Origin: Nitrospirota bacterium
Lineage (GTDB): Bacteria > Nitrospirota > Nitrospiria > Nitrospirales > Nitrospiraceae
DNA: 64,000 nucleotides
Direction: 5' to 3'
Assembly (NCBI GenBank): GCA_040755395.1
Contig: JBFMAX010000002.1
Coordinates: 248,001 to 312,000, forward strand
Part shown: one piece after another, positions 48,748 to 59,708 of the stretch
Position numbering within the stretch: the stretch's first letter is position 1
Layout of the letters: every line of letters starts with the position of its first letter
The notes under the pieces: model-generated
What the model was told of the DNA's origin: nothing
The model's database searches: none
What the model saw: the letters and a program-made list of their open reading frames with translations, nothing else
Translations under genes and position numbers: made by a program

Positions 48748-49523
48748 GCAGTGCCTAGGGCAAACAGAGGCAGGCGAGCTTCGGCACAAACCTTCAACCG
48801 AGGATGCATGGCGTAATATTGCTTGCCGTCTTCTCGGCGCTGTGATCGTCTCGGCAGGAAGCCATGATCGGCTTCGCAAGCCGTTCGCGCGAGCAGCTCG
48901 CTCTGTACCCGGCTCGCAGTAGCTCGGACGGAGACGAGCGTATCGCCGGGATGAATCGGGATACGCTCCATCGCGACGATATCTCCAGTATCGACGCCGG
49001 GATCGACGAAATGCACCGTAATGGTGGGGGGGATCCCTTCAAGGAGCGCCCATTCGATGACGTTCATGCCGCGTAATTGAGGGAGCGCGCCCTGGTGCGC
49101 ATTGAGAGTTCCGATGCGGGGCACCTGAAGGATAGGAGCTTTGACGATCGGCGCGCCGCCGAGAATCATCAGATCGACGTTGAGGTCGCTCAGCGCGCGT
49201 CGGGTCTCCTCGCTGTTGACATCCTGAACGACGAGAAACCGCCCGCCCTGGGCTGTCGTCTCGGACTCGAGGGTCGGGGCATGATGTTGCGTCGCATTCA
49301 GCGGAGCATGAAGCGCGGTCAGAAGACGGCGGGCGACCCAGCGAGCCGCTACGAGAGGAAGGGCGAACCCGTGGGTCCTCCAGAGCTTTCGGGCCGATCG
49401 CTGACCGGACGCGCCGCTCGCTGCGACGACGTGCACTCCCCGGAGTCCCCGGCTATTCAGCGCCCTTAGAATATCCCTGGCGTATTGACTATTGGGGTAT
49501 CCGCACAGAATGACGATGGTCAT
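48744..49523 (-). CDS. Formyltransferase-family protein
   Basis: This 259-aa protein has the formyltransferase core: DLMILGGAPIVK, then LNAHQGALPQLRGMNVIEWAL with the Asn-x-His pair and loop, and HFVDPGVDTGDIVA. This is the hydroxymethyl/formyl-transferase fold that uses N10-formyl-THF, as in sugar N-formyltransferases and Fmt. No C-terminal OB domain of Fmt is present. N-formylation of an amino sugar is the best guess. Its start lies 35 bases inside the end of the toroid gene. Confidence 0.85.
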   Translation of the reverse strand: MTIVILCGYPNSQYARDILRALNSRGLRGVHVVAASGASGQRSARKLWRTHGFALPLVAARWVARRLLTALHAPLNATQHHAPTLESETTAQGGRFLVVQDVNSEETRRALSDLNVDLMILGGAPIVKAPILQVPRIGTLNAHQGALPQLRGMNVIEWALLEGIPPTITVHFVDPGVDTGDIVAMERIPIHPGDTLVSVRATASRVQSELLARTACEADHGFLPRRSQRREDGKQYYAMHPRLKVCAEARLPLFALGTA

Positions 49524-50754
49524 CGTAGTGGCTCCGGAAGATGGTCATGGCATCTTCTTCCGCAAACAACGCATCGAGCATGAACTTGGCCGCCCAGTTG
49601 GGAACACGATATGACATATAAGGGCCCCGGACCGGATACGACCCCAACACACCTCCGCGAAGCCCGGCATTGCCTGAACGAAGGTCGATTCGGCTGATCA
49701 CAAAGTCGTTCAACTTCAAAGCTGCGTTGAGGTATCGGGCGTCGCGGGTGATTTCGTACAACCGGTTCCAGATTCGGCTGATTTGGGCGCAGCCGGTCAA
49801 ACAGGAAAAAGAATGATCGCCTTTCCAGCCCGGTGCATAGGTGCCGGCGAGATGGTGGCGCACTTCGTATCGGTGCAGTAGCGCGTCCGCGGCACGTTGT
49901 CCGACCGCAATCCACCGATCTTCTTTCAGGAGGAGTCCGGACTCGATAAATCCTTCGATCGTATAGCCGATCGTGTGCGTGAGCGGCGGCTCGTTGATCT
50001 CCAAAGAGCAATGCTCGAACCAGCCGGCGTCATTCTGACAGCGGGCGGCCCATTCCAAGAACCGAACGGCGCTGAGGCGGTAGGCGACTTCGCCGGTGAC
50101 CTTGGCGAGCACAACCAACGGCCACGCCACCCTGGTGAAATAGGTGTTGGACGTATTCCGGTAGGTAAATCGACGCCATCCCCCGTCTTCGTCTTGGTTC
50201 TTGACCAGCCAATCTCCGCCGCGTGCCGCGGCTTCCAGGTAGCGGGAATCTCCGAACCAGGAGTGGGCCGCCACCAGCCCTTCGATCACTTGGCCGGTAT
50301 TGAAGACCGCCGGCACTTTCGGAGCGGTGACAAAGCTTGATTGCCAGGAGCCGTCGGCGAGTTGAATGTCCGCTTCCCAATCGGCCATCCGCCTGGCCCG
50401 CTCTTCATATTCCGAAATCTTGAACCGTCTGGCCGCCTCCAGAAACGTCGGGATGATGTATCCGGTGGTCTCGGGGTACGCCGCGCTCCATCCGTGCGAG
50501 AAACTGTAATACCCCGCCACTCCGCCGCCGCCCGTCGCGTCCTGCGCCCGGCAAAGCCAATCGAGGATGGCCTGTCGGCACACGGTCCGGCTTGCTTCGC
50601 CGAGGGTCGTTTCGGCTCGAAGCGGCTGAACATCGCGCCAGACGATTGCCATGTGGCTCGGTCGATACAGGCGCTGTCGCACGGCCTCTTCTGCGAGACG
50701 GAGCGAGCGGAGCACCGCAGGCGGCAACAATCGTTTGAGTTTTTGACGCATCAT
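49489..50754 (-). CDS. Alpha/alpha-toroid protein of unknown activity
   Basis: This protein of about 421 aa (an upstream ATG at 50805 would add 17 residues but overlap the neighbouring gene) has no signal peptide. It shows repeated helix-hairpin motifs: GWSAAYPETTGYIIPTFLEA, PAVFNTGQVIEGLVAA, GDWLVKNQDEDGGWRR and HTIGYTIEGFIESG. The fold matches (alpha/alpha)6 barrels of the glycosidase, AGE epimerase or prenyltransferase type. No DxDD or other diagnostic catalytic motif is obvious. In this setting a lyase, epimerase or unsaturated-uronyl hydrolase-like role is possible. Confidence 0.75.
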   Translation of the reverse strand: MMRQKLKRLLPPAVLRSLRLAEEAVRQRLYRPSHMAIVWRDVQPLRAETTLGEASRTVCRQAILDWLCRAQDATGGGGVAGYYSFSHGWSAAYPETTGYIIPTFLEAARRFKISEYEERARRMADWEADIQLADGSWQSSFVTAPKVPAVFNTGQVIEGLVAAHSWFGDSRYLEAAARGGDWLVKNQDEDGGWRRFTYRNTSNTYFTRVAWPLVVLAKVTGEVAYRLSAVRFLEWAARCQNDAGWFEHCSLEINEPPLTHTIGYTIEGFIESGLLLKEDRWIAVGQRAADALLHRYEVRHHLAGTYAPGWKGDHSFSCLTGCAQISRIWNRLYEITRDARYLNAALKLNDFVISRIDLRSGNAGLRGGVLGSYPVRGPYMSYRVPNWAAKFMLDALFAEEDAMTIFRSHYDDHRHSVRIPQ

Positions 50755-50770
50755 TCTGTCTTCGTAAAAC

Positions 50771-51925
50771 CTAGCGTCGCTCGGGAGCCCAAACCATTTC
50801 GACATCCCCGCGGAGGGCGCGGGCTATTCCGAGGACGGCGGCCAGATTGACCAGGTAGAAATAAAACATGCCATGGGCGACTCGAGTGCCGATGCCGCCT
50901 CGATCCGGGACGACCGCTCCCACGCCGGCCAGTCCGACGCTCAAAGCAAACCCCAACAGGCCGACTCGGTACGCCCATCCATCCTGCGCCGCAACCAGAC
51001 ATCCGACCACCGCGATCATGATCAGGGGGAGAACCAACCAGCGGAGGACTTTATGGGACCAGACTTGCCAGGCGAAGAGACCCACGCGCCACGGCTTGAG
51101 CACATCGGCGACACTCATGACTCCCCGCCAACTCCGGTTGACGATCCGTCGCTTTCGGCGGAACTCCTTCCGAAAGTCTCCCGCCGCCGGTTCATAGCCC
51201 ACGGCCGTCGGCTCGTAAATCGCGCGATAGCCCTTGGCGACAATCTGAAGCGGAATGACCAGATCATTGATAGCCTCCGGGGCCAAGGGGGTATAGAGCT
51301 GCCTGCGGATGGCAAAGATGGCGCCGTCTCCTCCCACGGTGCTGCCGACTTGGCTTTCCCATAACCGAATCATCCGTTCGTAGCCCCAGTAGGCGTTCTC
51401 CTGCGCGTCCGCCGCGGATTGTGTCTCCTCGAGATAGCGTGAATCGCCGGTCACACATCCGACGCTTGGGTCCGCGAAACCTCTGACCAAATTCCGAAGC
51501 GTGTCGGTTTGATACAGGATATTCGCATCGCTGAACACGACCACATCTCCCGTGGCCAGAGTCAAGGCGGCATTGAGCCCGACCGTTTTCCCTCCCCTCG
51601 AGAGCATTCTCAGCAAGGTCACGCCTCGGTCTTCGAACGAGCGCACGATCCAATCGGTGCCGTCCGTCGAGGCGTCGGAAATGACGATGATCTGGAGTTT
51701 CTCCTTCGGATAATCCAGACGAAGGGTGTTCTCCAACTTTGGTCCGATCGCATGCTCCTCGTTGTACGCGGAGATCAAAAGCGTGACCGACGGCGTCGTG
51801 TCGCTCGAAGACACGGCGCGCGGTCTGAGGCGGGCCAGGCACCATAGCGCCAAGGGATACCCGACGTAGACATAGCCCACCAGACCGAAAGCCGTCCATG
51901 CCGCGATGACCGCCATTGTCGTCAT
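50771..51925 (-). CDS. Family 2 glycosyltransferase with membrane segments
   Basis: This 384-aa GT-A enzyme has an N-terminal helix (WTAFGLVGYVYVGYPLALW), VTLLISAYNEEHAIGPK, the metal motif VVVFSDANILY and the late acceptor motif EFRRKRRIVNRSWRG. The Q/RxxRW processivity motif is represented only by RKRRI, so polymerase activity is uncertain. Four C-terminal hydrophobic segments anchor it. The ATG at 51925 overlaps the upstream asnB stop (ATGA). Confidence 0.9.
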   Translation of the reverse strand: MTTMAVIAAWTAFGLVGYVYVGYPLALWCLARLRPRAVSSSDTTPSVTLLISAYNEEHAIGPKLENTLRLDYPKEKLQIIVISDASTDGTDWIVRSFEDRGVTLLRMLSRGGKTVGLNAALTLATGDVVVFSDANILYQTDTLRNLVRGFADPSVGCVTGDSRYLEETQSAADAQENAYWGYERMIRLWESQVGSTVGGDGAIFAIRRQLYTPLAPEAINDLVIPLQIVAKGYRAIYEPTAVGYEPAAGDFRKEFRRKRRIVNRSWRGVMSVADVLKPWRVGLFAWQVWSHKVLRWLVLPLIMIAVVGCLVAAQDGWAYRVGLLGFALSVGLAGVGAVVPDRGGIGTRVAHGMFYFYLVNLAAVLGIARALRGDVEMVWAPERR

Positions 51926-53817
51926 GGGAGCGCCACTTTGAACCGTTCGCGCCAGAGCTCGAAGACCAAACACGCCAGGATCGCCTCGGTATGGTCCTCT
52001 TTTCCCGCATCATGGGCCGCGATCACGGAAGCGACGACGTCGCCGTTCAGAATGCCGTCGCGCTTCAAACGGTCTCTCGCGAGCAACTGGGCGATCAACG
52101 GCCGAAGGTCCGTCCGAAGCCACGCTCCCATCGGCCCGCCGAACCCACGCTTGGAGCGGTCGAGGACAAAGTCCGGAACGATGCCCCTGAGCGCGGCTTT
52201 CAGCAGACGTTTCAAGGTCCATCCCCGCACGCGGTAATGGGCGGGAACGCGGCGGACGAAATCAACGACCCGGTTGTCAAGGAAGGGCACTCGGACCTCG
52301 AGAGAGTTCGCCATCCCCATCTTGTCGGTGAGCAGAAGCAGGCTCTCCGGAAGGACGGTTTTCGCATCGACGTACATCAAACGATCCAGCGAGGCCTCGG
52401 CTCCCGCCCGATTATAGAACTCGCCCAAATCGCCGCCAGGATCGTGACCTGGCGTCCGACGGCTCAGCAGGTCGTCGACCAACTCGACTGAAAGCACGGA
52501 GAGGAGTCCGACATACTGCTGTGCCATAGGAAGGGCTAAGGCTCGTCCCCACGCCTTTCCGTAGCGACCGAGATTGCCCCAGACCGTCCCGCGGTCTGCG
52601 TGAAGCCGGTGGTCGAACAGCTTCCCGATCGATCCCCTGACGTTCACCGGGATCCAGTCAATCAAGCGGTTCAACGACGGAGCGAGATAGCGACGGTAGC
52701 CTCCGAACAACTCGTCTCCGCCCAACCCGGACAGTGCGACTTTGACGTCGTGATGAGCGAGTTCGCTGACCAGGTAAGAAAGAAGGAACGAGGTGTCGGT
52801 CAACGGTTCATCCAGTTTCTCGACGAGACTGGGCAAGAGGTCCGCGACATGGGGACGAACAATCAACGTCTTGTGTACCGTCCCCAACGCCCGTGCTGCC
52901 GCTTCCGCGAACGGGGCTTCGTTGTGATAGACATATTGCGCGTCGAACCCGATGCTATAAGTCCTGACGCCGTGGGTCGCTGCTTGCCGCATGAAGGCGA
53001 CCACGGCGGTCGAATCGACCCCGCCGCTGAGAAACGCGCCCAGCGGCACGTCGCTGACCATCTGGCTCGTGACCGCCTCCCGCAAGACCGCCCGCAGTTC
53101 CTCGCAGCACTCCTCGAAGCTCGGCACGAGAGCGGGGCGGACAAAGTCCAGATCCCAGTACTTCTGCAATTGAAACGTTCCGCGCTCGGCGACCAATCGC
53201 CAACCGGCCGGCAACTTGTGGATCCCGCCGAAAAGGGTGCGCGGGGGGGTGACGAATCCCAGGCGAAAGAATTGAGCAGCCGCCTCCGGGTCGATGACCC
53301 GCGGGACTCCGGGAACCGTCAGCAGTGCTTTGATCTCGGAGGCCAGGGCGAATCCTCGCGGCGTGCGGGTGTAGTAGAGAGGTTTGACCCCCATCCGGTC
53401 TCGGGCGACGACGAGTCGTCCGGCCCGCGCATCCCACAAGGCGAAGGCGAAAATGCCGTTGAATTGCTTGACGCAATCCTGACCATCCTCTTCATACGCG
53501 TGAACGATCACTTCGGTGTCGGTCTGTGTCCGAAAGCGATGACCGCGCCGGCTCAAGTTCTCGCGAAGCTCGCGGTAATTGTAAATCTCGCCGTTGAAGA
53601 CGACCGTGACCGTGCCGTCTTCATTGGAGATCGGCTGATGCCCGCCCGCGACATCGATGATACTCAGACGTCGCATACCGAGGCCGATCCCTCGGGAAAG
53701 GAAAACCCCCTCGTCGTCCGGCCCCCGGTGCGTGATGCTCTGACACATCCGCTTCAGGTGATCGCCGACCGCCTCAGTTGGCTCGTTCCAGTTGTAGAGA
53801 CCGACGATCCCGCACAT
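51922..53817 (-). CDS. asnB: Asparagine synthase-like amidotransferase 2
   Basis: This 631-aa protein starts MCGIVGLYNW, with Cys2 as the glutaminase nucleophile; the longer open frame would bury that Cys and is rejected. The synthetase loop is SGGVDST (264-270). It is clearly a paralogue of the copy at 36553 but differs along its whole length. It matches the form often found in exosortase-A-type EPS loci. It is coupled by ATGA to the glycosyltransferase downstream and lies 13 bases after the FemAB-like gene. Confidence 0.92.
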   Translation of the reverse strand: MCGIVGLYNWNEPTEAVGDHLKRMCQSITHRGPDDEGVFLSRGIGLGMRRLSIIDVAGGHQPISNEDGTVTVVFNGEIYNYRELRENLSRRGHRFRTQTDTEVIVHAYEEDGQDCVKQFNGIFAFALWDARAGRLVVARDRMGVKPLYYTRTPRGFALASEIKALLTVPGVPRVIDPEAAAQFFRLGFVTPPRTLFGGIHKLPAGWRLVAERGTFQLQKYWDLDFVRPALVPSFEECCEELRAVLREAVTSQMVSDVPLGAFLSGGVDSTAVVAFMRQAATHGVRTYSIGFDAQYVYHNEAPFAEAAARALGTVHKTLIVRPHVADLLPSLVEKLDEPLTDTSFLLSYLVSELAHHDVKVALSGLGGDELFGGYRRYLAPSLNRLIDWIPVNVRGSIGKLFDHRLHADRGTVWGNLGRYGKAWGRALALPMAQQYVGLLSVLSVELVDDLLSRRTPGHDPGGDLGEFYNRAGAEASLDRLMYVDAKTVLPESLLLLTDKMGMANSLEVRVPFLDNRVVDFVRRVPAHYRVRGWTLKRLLKAALRGIVPDFVLDRSKRGFGGPMGAWLRTDLRPLIAQLLARDRLKRDGILNGDVVASVIAAHDAGKEDHTEAILACLVFELWRERFKVALP

Positions 53818-53830
53818 GGGACATTCGCGC

Positions 53831-54877
53831 TTAGTTTGTGAGGTGTTTGCGAATACGCGGTCCAAGAACTCTCGAGACGCTCACCGGCAGTCTGCGCCAG
53901 ATTTCTGCAAGCAAGCGGTATTTCACGTCACTGGCTGACAGCGTTGAACCGGATCCGCCGTCCTGCGTCAGCAGTCGCCAAGGGAGTGTTAGAGGCCGGG
54001 CGCCCCACTGTTTCTTGAACTCGAACGTCCCAGAGCCCACAGAGGATCGACCGAAGTCGAACGTCCGGTATCCGTGCTTGCATCCATGTTGAATGGCCTC
54101 CCAATACAGGAGATTGTTCGGGCATTTGGCGAAGTGTTCCCTCAGCGAAGAAGCCCACGGGACGAGCATCGTGTCCTTGAAAAACAGACAGACTCCACCT
54201 CCCACGGTGTGCTGCCCGTGGCGAACGAGAATCACGCGCATCTGGGGACCCAGTGCCGTTCCCATCCGTCGAAAAAAGGTCCGGGAATGAACCGGCGAGC
54301 CGAGATCGCGCATGTTGACGGCAAAGACCTTGTAGAACTCGTCCAGCAGTTCAAGCCCGCCCATGATCGTGGTGAGCCCGGACTTTTCGGCCTTGCGCAC
54401 CTGATTGCGAACCTTGGCAGGCAACGACCGCCAGAGCGTGTCGATACCGCCGGACAGGTCCAACAACATGCTCGCCTTGTCCGAGCGCAGGGTGCCGACG
54501 TGAACCAACGGAAGCGCTTGCCGAATCTCCAGCGCCCGACATCGCCGCTCGCGCATGAGGCGCATCGCATGATCGAGCAATGCCTGCGCGGTCTCCTGAT
54601 CATCGGCGCAGATACCGCCGTAATCCATAAACGGCATCGAAGTCAGGGAGGCGTCGAAGAAACCTCTCACCATGACAAGGGGGAAGATCCCTTTTACGGT
54701 TTCGCCCTCTTTGGCCATGAGGTAGGGAGTCTGATGGTCGTAGGTGTCCCTGATGACGGATTGCCAGGCGAACTGATGGCTGATGGTTGCTGCGGCCGAC
54801 TGCTGAACGTAACCGTCCCACAACGGCTGATGACTCGGGCCGCAGAAGACAATCTCCGTTGTCGAAGATGAGATCAT
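53831..54877 (-). CDS. FemAB-like GNAT-fold protein
   Basis: This 348-aa protein starts at ATG 54877, overlapping the wecB stop by four bases. The segments ISHQFAWQSVIRDTYDHQTPYLMA, LPAKVRNQVRKAEKSG and CPNNLLYWEAIQHGCKHGYRTFDFGRS define the FemAB-like family common in EPS/PEP-CTERM loci. It would use aminoacyl-tRNA or acyl-CoA as donor; the acceptor is probably a sugar of the EPS. It is cytoplasmic, with no signal. Confidence 0.87.
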   Translation of the reverse strand: MISSSTTEIVFCGPSHQPLWDGYVQQSAAATISHQFAWQSVIRDTYDHQTPYLMAKEGETVKGIFPLVMVRGFFDASLTSMPFMDYGGICADDQETAQALLDHAMRLMRERRCRALEIRQALPLVHVGTLRSDKASMLLDLSGGIDTLWRSLPAKVRNQVRKAEKSGLTTIMGGLELLDEFYKVFAVNMRDLGSPVHSRTFFRRMGTALGPQMRVILVRHGQHTVGGGVCLFFKDTMLVPWASSLREHFAKCPNNLLYWEAIQHGCKHGYRTFDFGRSSVGSGTFEFKKQWGARPLTLPWRLLTQDGGSGSTLSASDVKYRLLAEIWRRLPVSVSRVLGPRIRKHLTN

Positions 54878-56118
54878 GGCTCCGGCGAGGGCGTCGGTCT
54901 TCGTCCGGTTCCGTTGGTCCCGGGAGAATCTTCGGACGCTGCTAGGCCGGGAGGCCTGCGCGGGATCGCGGAATGACCGGGAGTGTGGGAGCCCCCGCCT
55001 TGAGGGTCCAGATGCCGGAGCAAGATCGAAACGATCCGCTCGGAGGCGTGTCCATCCCACAAGGGCGGTGGCGACGGCTTCGGATACGGGCTCGCCAGGA
55101 CGCGCTCGGTCTCGTAGACGATTTTGTCCGGAGAGGCCCCGACCAGCCGATTGGTGCCATGAGTCACGGTCACCGGACGCTCCGTGTTTTCTCGAATGGT
55201 GAGGCACGGGATGCCGAGCGCGGTCGTTTCTTCCTGAATGCCGCCGGAATCCGTCAGCACCAGCCGTGCTCCGGCGACCAAGGCCATGAAGTCCAAATAC
55301 CCTAACGGATCCAGGCCATAGACCGCGTTGGCCGTTACGGCAGACGCGTCAAGCCGGAGGCCGTAACCGACGGCGCCGGAGTGTTCGAGCGTTTTCCTCG
55401 TGCGCGGATGGATGGGGAAAATGATCGGCAACGACTGCCCGATCTTCTTGAGCGCGTCGAGGATGCGGCGAAGCGTCTCGGGATGATCGACATTGGAGGG
55501 CCGGTGCAGCGTCACCACCCCGTAGTCACGAGCCGTCAGCCTCAATTGCGCGCGGATGTCCGATCGACTCCAGAGTCGGCGCGAAGCCTCTAACGAATCG
55601 ATCATGACGTTGCCGACCAGGAAGATCTTGTTCTTGTCCACCCCCTCGGCGAGGAGATTCTGCACGCCGCTCTCCTCCGTGACAAACAGGAAGTCGGCGA
55701 CCGCATCGGTCACCACCCGATTGATCTCTTCCGGCATCGTGCGGTCGAAACTGCGCAGGCCGGCTTCGATATGGGCCACGGGAATCAAAAGCTTCACGGC
55801 CGCCAGCGCGGCCGCCATGGTGGAATTGACGTCCCCGACCACCGCCACGAGGTCCGGTCGTTCCCGCTCGATCACCGGCTCCAGCCGTTTCATGACCTCC
55901 GCGGTTTGATAGGCGTGGGACCCCGATCCCACTTCGAGGCACACATCAGGATCAGGGATTCCCAGGTCCTGAAAAAACCGGCCCGCCATTTGGATGTCGT
56001 AGTGCTGCCCCGTATGCACCAATATCGGCGTAATCTGCCGATGCTTCCGCATCTCGCGGATCAACGGCGCGATTTTCATGAAGTTCGGACGGGCGCCGAC
56101 GACGGAAAGAATCTTCAT
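54874..56118 (-). CDS. wecB: UDP-GlcNAc 2-epimerase, non-hydrolysing, with a C-terminal tail
   Basis: This 414-aa enzyme interconverts UDP-GlcNAc and UDP-ManNAc. Catalytic residues correspond to Asp96 (VVGDVNST), Glu118 (HIEAGLRS) and His205 (TLHRPSNVD), with DSGGIQEE near 293-300 for UDP binding. The last 45 residues are Pro/Gly/Ser-rich (SHTPGHSAIPRRPPG) and exceed the usual length of about 375, which looks like a disordered tail. UDP-ManNAc from this enzyme could feed the dehydrogenase at 23312. Confidence 0.95.
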   Translation of the reverse strand: MKILSVVGARPNFMKIAPLIREMRKHRQITPILVHTGQHYDIQMAGRFFQDLGIPDPDVCLEVGSGSHAYQTAEVMKRLEPVIERERPDLVAVVGDVNSTMAAALAAVKLLIPVAHIEAGLRSFDRTMPEEINRVVTDAVADFLFVTEESGVQNLLAEGVDKNKIFLVGNVMIDSLEASRRLWSRSDIRAQLRLTARDYGVVTLHRPSNVDHPETLRRILDALKKIGQSLPIIFPIHPRTRKTLEHSGAVGYGLRLDASAVTANAVYGLDPLGYLDFMALVAGARLVLTDSGGIQEETTALGIPCLTIRENTERPVTVTHGTNRLVGASPDKIVYETERVLASPYPKPSPPPLWDGHASERIVSILLRHLDPQGGGSHTPGHSAIPRRPPGLAASEDSPGTNGTGRRPTPSPEP

Positions 56119-56132
56119 GACTTGGCGTTTGC

Positions 56133-57137
<1,005 letters not shown>

Positions 57138-57175
57138 GAACTCCTCCTTACCTCTCTTCGAGGTTGTGTTCGTCG

Positions 57176-58345
57176 TTACACGATCAACGATCGATAGATC
57201 TCGGCCAATTGCGAAGCGCAGTGCCGGACGTCGAACGCGGAGCGGATACGGTTTCTCATGGCGACCCCATCGGGGATCAACTCTTCCGGGTTCTCGGCGT
57301 AGTATTGCAGCCGGTCGGCGATGGCGTTCGAATCTCGTTCAGGCACGAGCAAATGCTTCAAGTCTCCGAAGATGAAAGGGATGTCGGAATGCACGGTGGC
57401 GATGGCCGGCATGCCCGTGGCCATCATCTGTTGCAGGACGAACGGAGTCCCTTCGCAATCACCGTTGGACGCGGTCACGCTGGGCGAGAGAAAAAGATGA
57501 CAATTCAGGCCCAGTCGCAACAATTCTTGAAAAGGAAGAAGCGGGGAACAGGTGACCAAATGTTCGATCCCGAGTCGTCTGATCGTGGCGAAGGCGGCGT
57601 CGCGGGTTTCCTCCTCTCCGCTCTTGCCCATTTCTCCGGCCACCAAATGGAGGTGGAGTTTGACGCCTCGTCGGTGCGCCGACGAAACGCCCTCCAAGAC
57701 GTAATGAATCCCCTTTTTCTCGCGGAATGTTCCGGCGAAAAGGAGCTTCAACGGCTCGCCGGACCGGAGGACGCGCAGTTGAAACGGCAGACTGTCCACC
57801 TCGACGCCGAGGGGATGAACTTTCACCTTCTCGGAGGGACACCCCATCTTCTGCAGTTGATCGGCCATCACCGGACCGAGAGCCAGCGCATGAGAGAGGC
57901 GTTCGAACAGGCGGTTATAGGTCTCTTGCCACTGCGGTTGGAGGCCCAATTGATAGACGTCGGCCCCGTAGAATCCCACGAGCCAGGGAATGCCCAATGC
58001 TTCCTGGAGTCCGAGGTCTTCCGCCCCGACGTAACCGAAGTGAGAATGCAGTACACGGGGCCGGCGGGCTTTCACGCGCATCAGATCCACAAGATAGGGT
58101 CGACGGCCGGCCAGTTTTCGCCAGACCCGGCGGGCGAAACTGTGAGGATTCACGCACCAGGCATCCAGCTCTGGAAATTCGTCGCGATTTTGCAGCGAAT
58201 CGCACAGAACCAACTGGCGGACATTCGGCACGAACCGGAGGTGATCATAAAGCCAGTTCATCGTCCGAGCGACAAACCGGTCGCAACGCTGAAGCACAAG
58301 AGGATGCACGGGTGCAGCGCGGTTCATTGTATTCTGGTTCCCCAT
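57176..58345 (-). CDS. Family 4 glycosyltransferase, WcaL/AmsK-like
   Basis: This 389-aa GT-B enzyme has [32 protein letters not shown], typical of the colanic acid/amylovoran group. The donor site is [19 protein letters not shown] and the C-terminal signature [20 protein letters not shown]. The long open frame on the plus strand here is a shadow. Its sugar donor is unknown. Confidence 0.9.
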   Translation of the reverse strand: MGNQNTMNRAAPVHPLVLQRCDRFVARTMNWLYDHLRFVPNVRQLVLCDSLQNRDEFPELDAWCVNPHSFARRVWRKLAGRRPYLVDLMRVKARRPRVLHSHFGYVGAEDLGLQEALGIPWLVGFYGADVYQLGLQPQWQETYNRLFERLSHALALGPVMADQLQKMGCPSEKVKVHPLGVEVDSLPFQLRVLRSGEPLKLLFAGTFREKKGIHYVLEGVSSAHRRGVKLHLHLVAGEMGKSGEEETRDAAFATIRRLGIEHLVTCSPLLPFQELLRLGLNCHLFLSPSVTASNGDCEGTPFVLQQMMATGMPAIATVHSDIPFIFGDLKHLLVPERDSNAIADRLQYYAENPEELIPDGVAMRNRIRSAFDVRHCASQLAEIYRSLIV

Positions 58346-58382
58346 TTACGGCCGTCAGATAACCGGGAAAGCCGTCCGGCGC

Positions 58383-59702
58383 TCAGAGGCCCCGGACCCC
58401 TTCCAATAGCTTCCCAACCTCCTTTTCATAACGGTCAGCGGCCTGTTGCCAAGTCCATCGGCGATGAACATACTCGACCGCCTGTTTGCTTATTGAGGCG
58501 CGAAGATTCTGAGAGACCATGAGACGCAAGATTGCCTCGGCGATTTCTCCGGAGTTCCGATCCACAAGAATTCCGCTTACCCCATCGACGACGGATTCTC
58601 TGATGCCCGCTTCTCTCACTCCTATGACGGGAGTGCCACAGGCCATCGCTTCTATGGCAACCAATCCGAACGGCTCCATGATCGGCACAAAGATCAACGC
58701 TATCGCCCGGTTGTAAAGCCTGGCCAGTTCGTGTTGGCTCGGCCTGTACCAGATCTCCAAAGCAACCCCTTTATCTTTCGCCAACTTTTCGATCCAGGCC
58801 CTGTAGGTTGGATCTTTGAGGGAGTCCTTGGATTCGGGCGTCGCGATGACCATGCGGGGTCTTACAATCCGGTCGATCATCCCGACAGCCTCGATGGCTG
58901 TGTGATGTTGTTTGGCTTTGACAATTCGACCGATCGAGACGACCATCGACTCCACAGGCAGCGACAGCGGACGAAATGTTTCGTGATCGACCCCATAATG
59001 ACAAACTCTTGAAAGGCGGCCGTATCTTTGGAAGAACACCTCTCTGGAATATTGCGAGTTGATAAGGATGGTTTGCGCGTGGTTTGTCAGTCGAATATCG
59101 TGTCTGTTTTGCAAATGGTCGGCCAGGAGGTGAAGGTTTTCACACACAAAGGTGTACGCGCCCTTAAGCCCAAAGGGCTCTCGCAGGGCCCCATTACTGT
59201 TTACGCTCAGGTATCGAGCCGGCGACGGTTCGTGACTGTACAGAACAGTCGGGAGGTCAAGATAAGGCAAAATGCTTGTGGTCCGGCAGAACGGGTACTG
59301 ATCGATGTGCACGAAGTCATAGTCGGACTTATTGATCTTGTCCGCAAGGATCTGAAAGTCCCGATGCCGTTGACGAACCTTCCATACGGCATAGGCCAGC
59401 AACGCCGACGAATAGACCAAGTAGGGTCGCAACCGGGACAGGTTGGGACTATGGACGATCATCTCCATAGACGTTCTGACGAAAGGCTTGAGAGGCAAGT
59501 AGTCCGAATCCGTTGCAGGACCGCGAATAATCACTTCATCGAGCACGTGGCCGCGCTTCGAGAGTTCTCGCACCATTTCGAAAGCGAACCGCTTGGATCC
59601 GCCGGCATCGCCGTTGTGACACCAGGCTAGTTTCCAGGGTCTTCCCATCGTCTGCGTCAACGCCGTTTCCGAGGGTGGTGAGGTAGCTTCGGCAAGAGCC
59701 AC
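58383..59702 (-). CDS. Family 4 glycosyltransferase
   Basis: This protein of up to 439 aa uses the GTG at 59702; an ATG at 59648 (MGRPWKLAWCHNG) is an alternative start and neither has a good RBS. It shows WCHNGDAGGSKRFAFEMVREL, SHEPSPARYL, donor site VVSIGRIVKAKQHHTAIEAV and the EX7E motif EPFGLVAIEAMACGTPVIGV. The donor is unknown. The gene is more A+T-rich than its neighbours at 46-57 kb. Confidence 0.88.
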   Translation of the reverse strand: MALAEATSPPSETALTQTMGRPWKLAWCHNGDAGGSKRFAFEMVRELSKRGHVLDEVIIRGPATDSDYLPLKPFVRTSMEMIVHSPNLSRLRPYLVYSSALLAYAVWKVRQRHRDFQILADKINKSDYDFVHIDQYPFCRTTSILPYLDLPTVLYSHEPSPARYLSVNSNGALREPFGLKGAYTFVCENLHLLADHLQNRHDIRLTNHAQTILINSQYSREVFFQRYGRLSRVCHYGVDHETFRPLSLPVESMVVSIGRIVKAKQHHTAIEAVGMIDRIVRPRMVIATPESKDSLKDPTYRAWIEKLAKDKGVALEIWYRPSQHELARLYNRAIALIFVPIMEPFGLVAIEAMACGTPVIGVREAGIRESVVDGVSGILVDRNSGEIAEAILRLMVSQNLRASISKQAVEYVHRRWTWQQAADRYEKEVGKLLEGVRGL

Positions 59703-59708
59703 GGGAAT

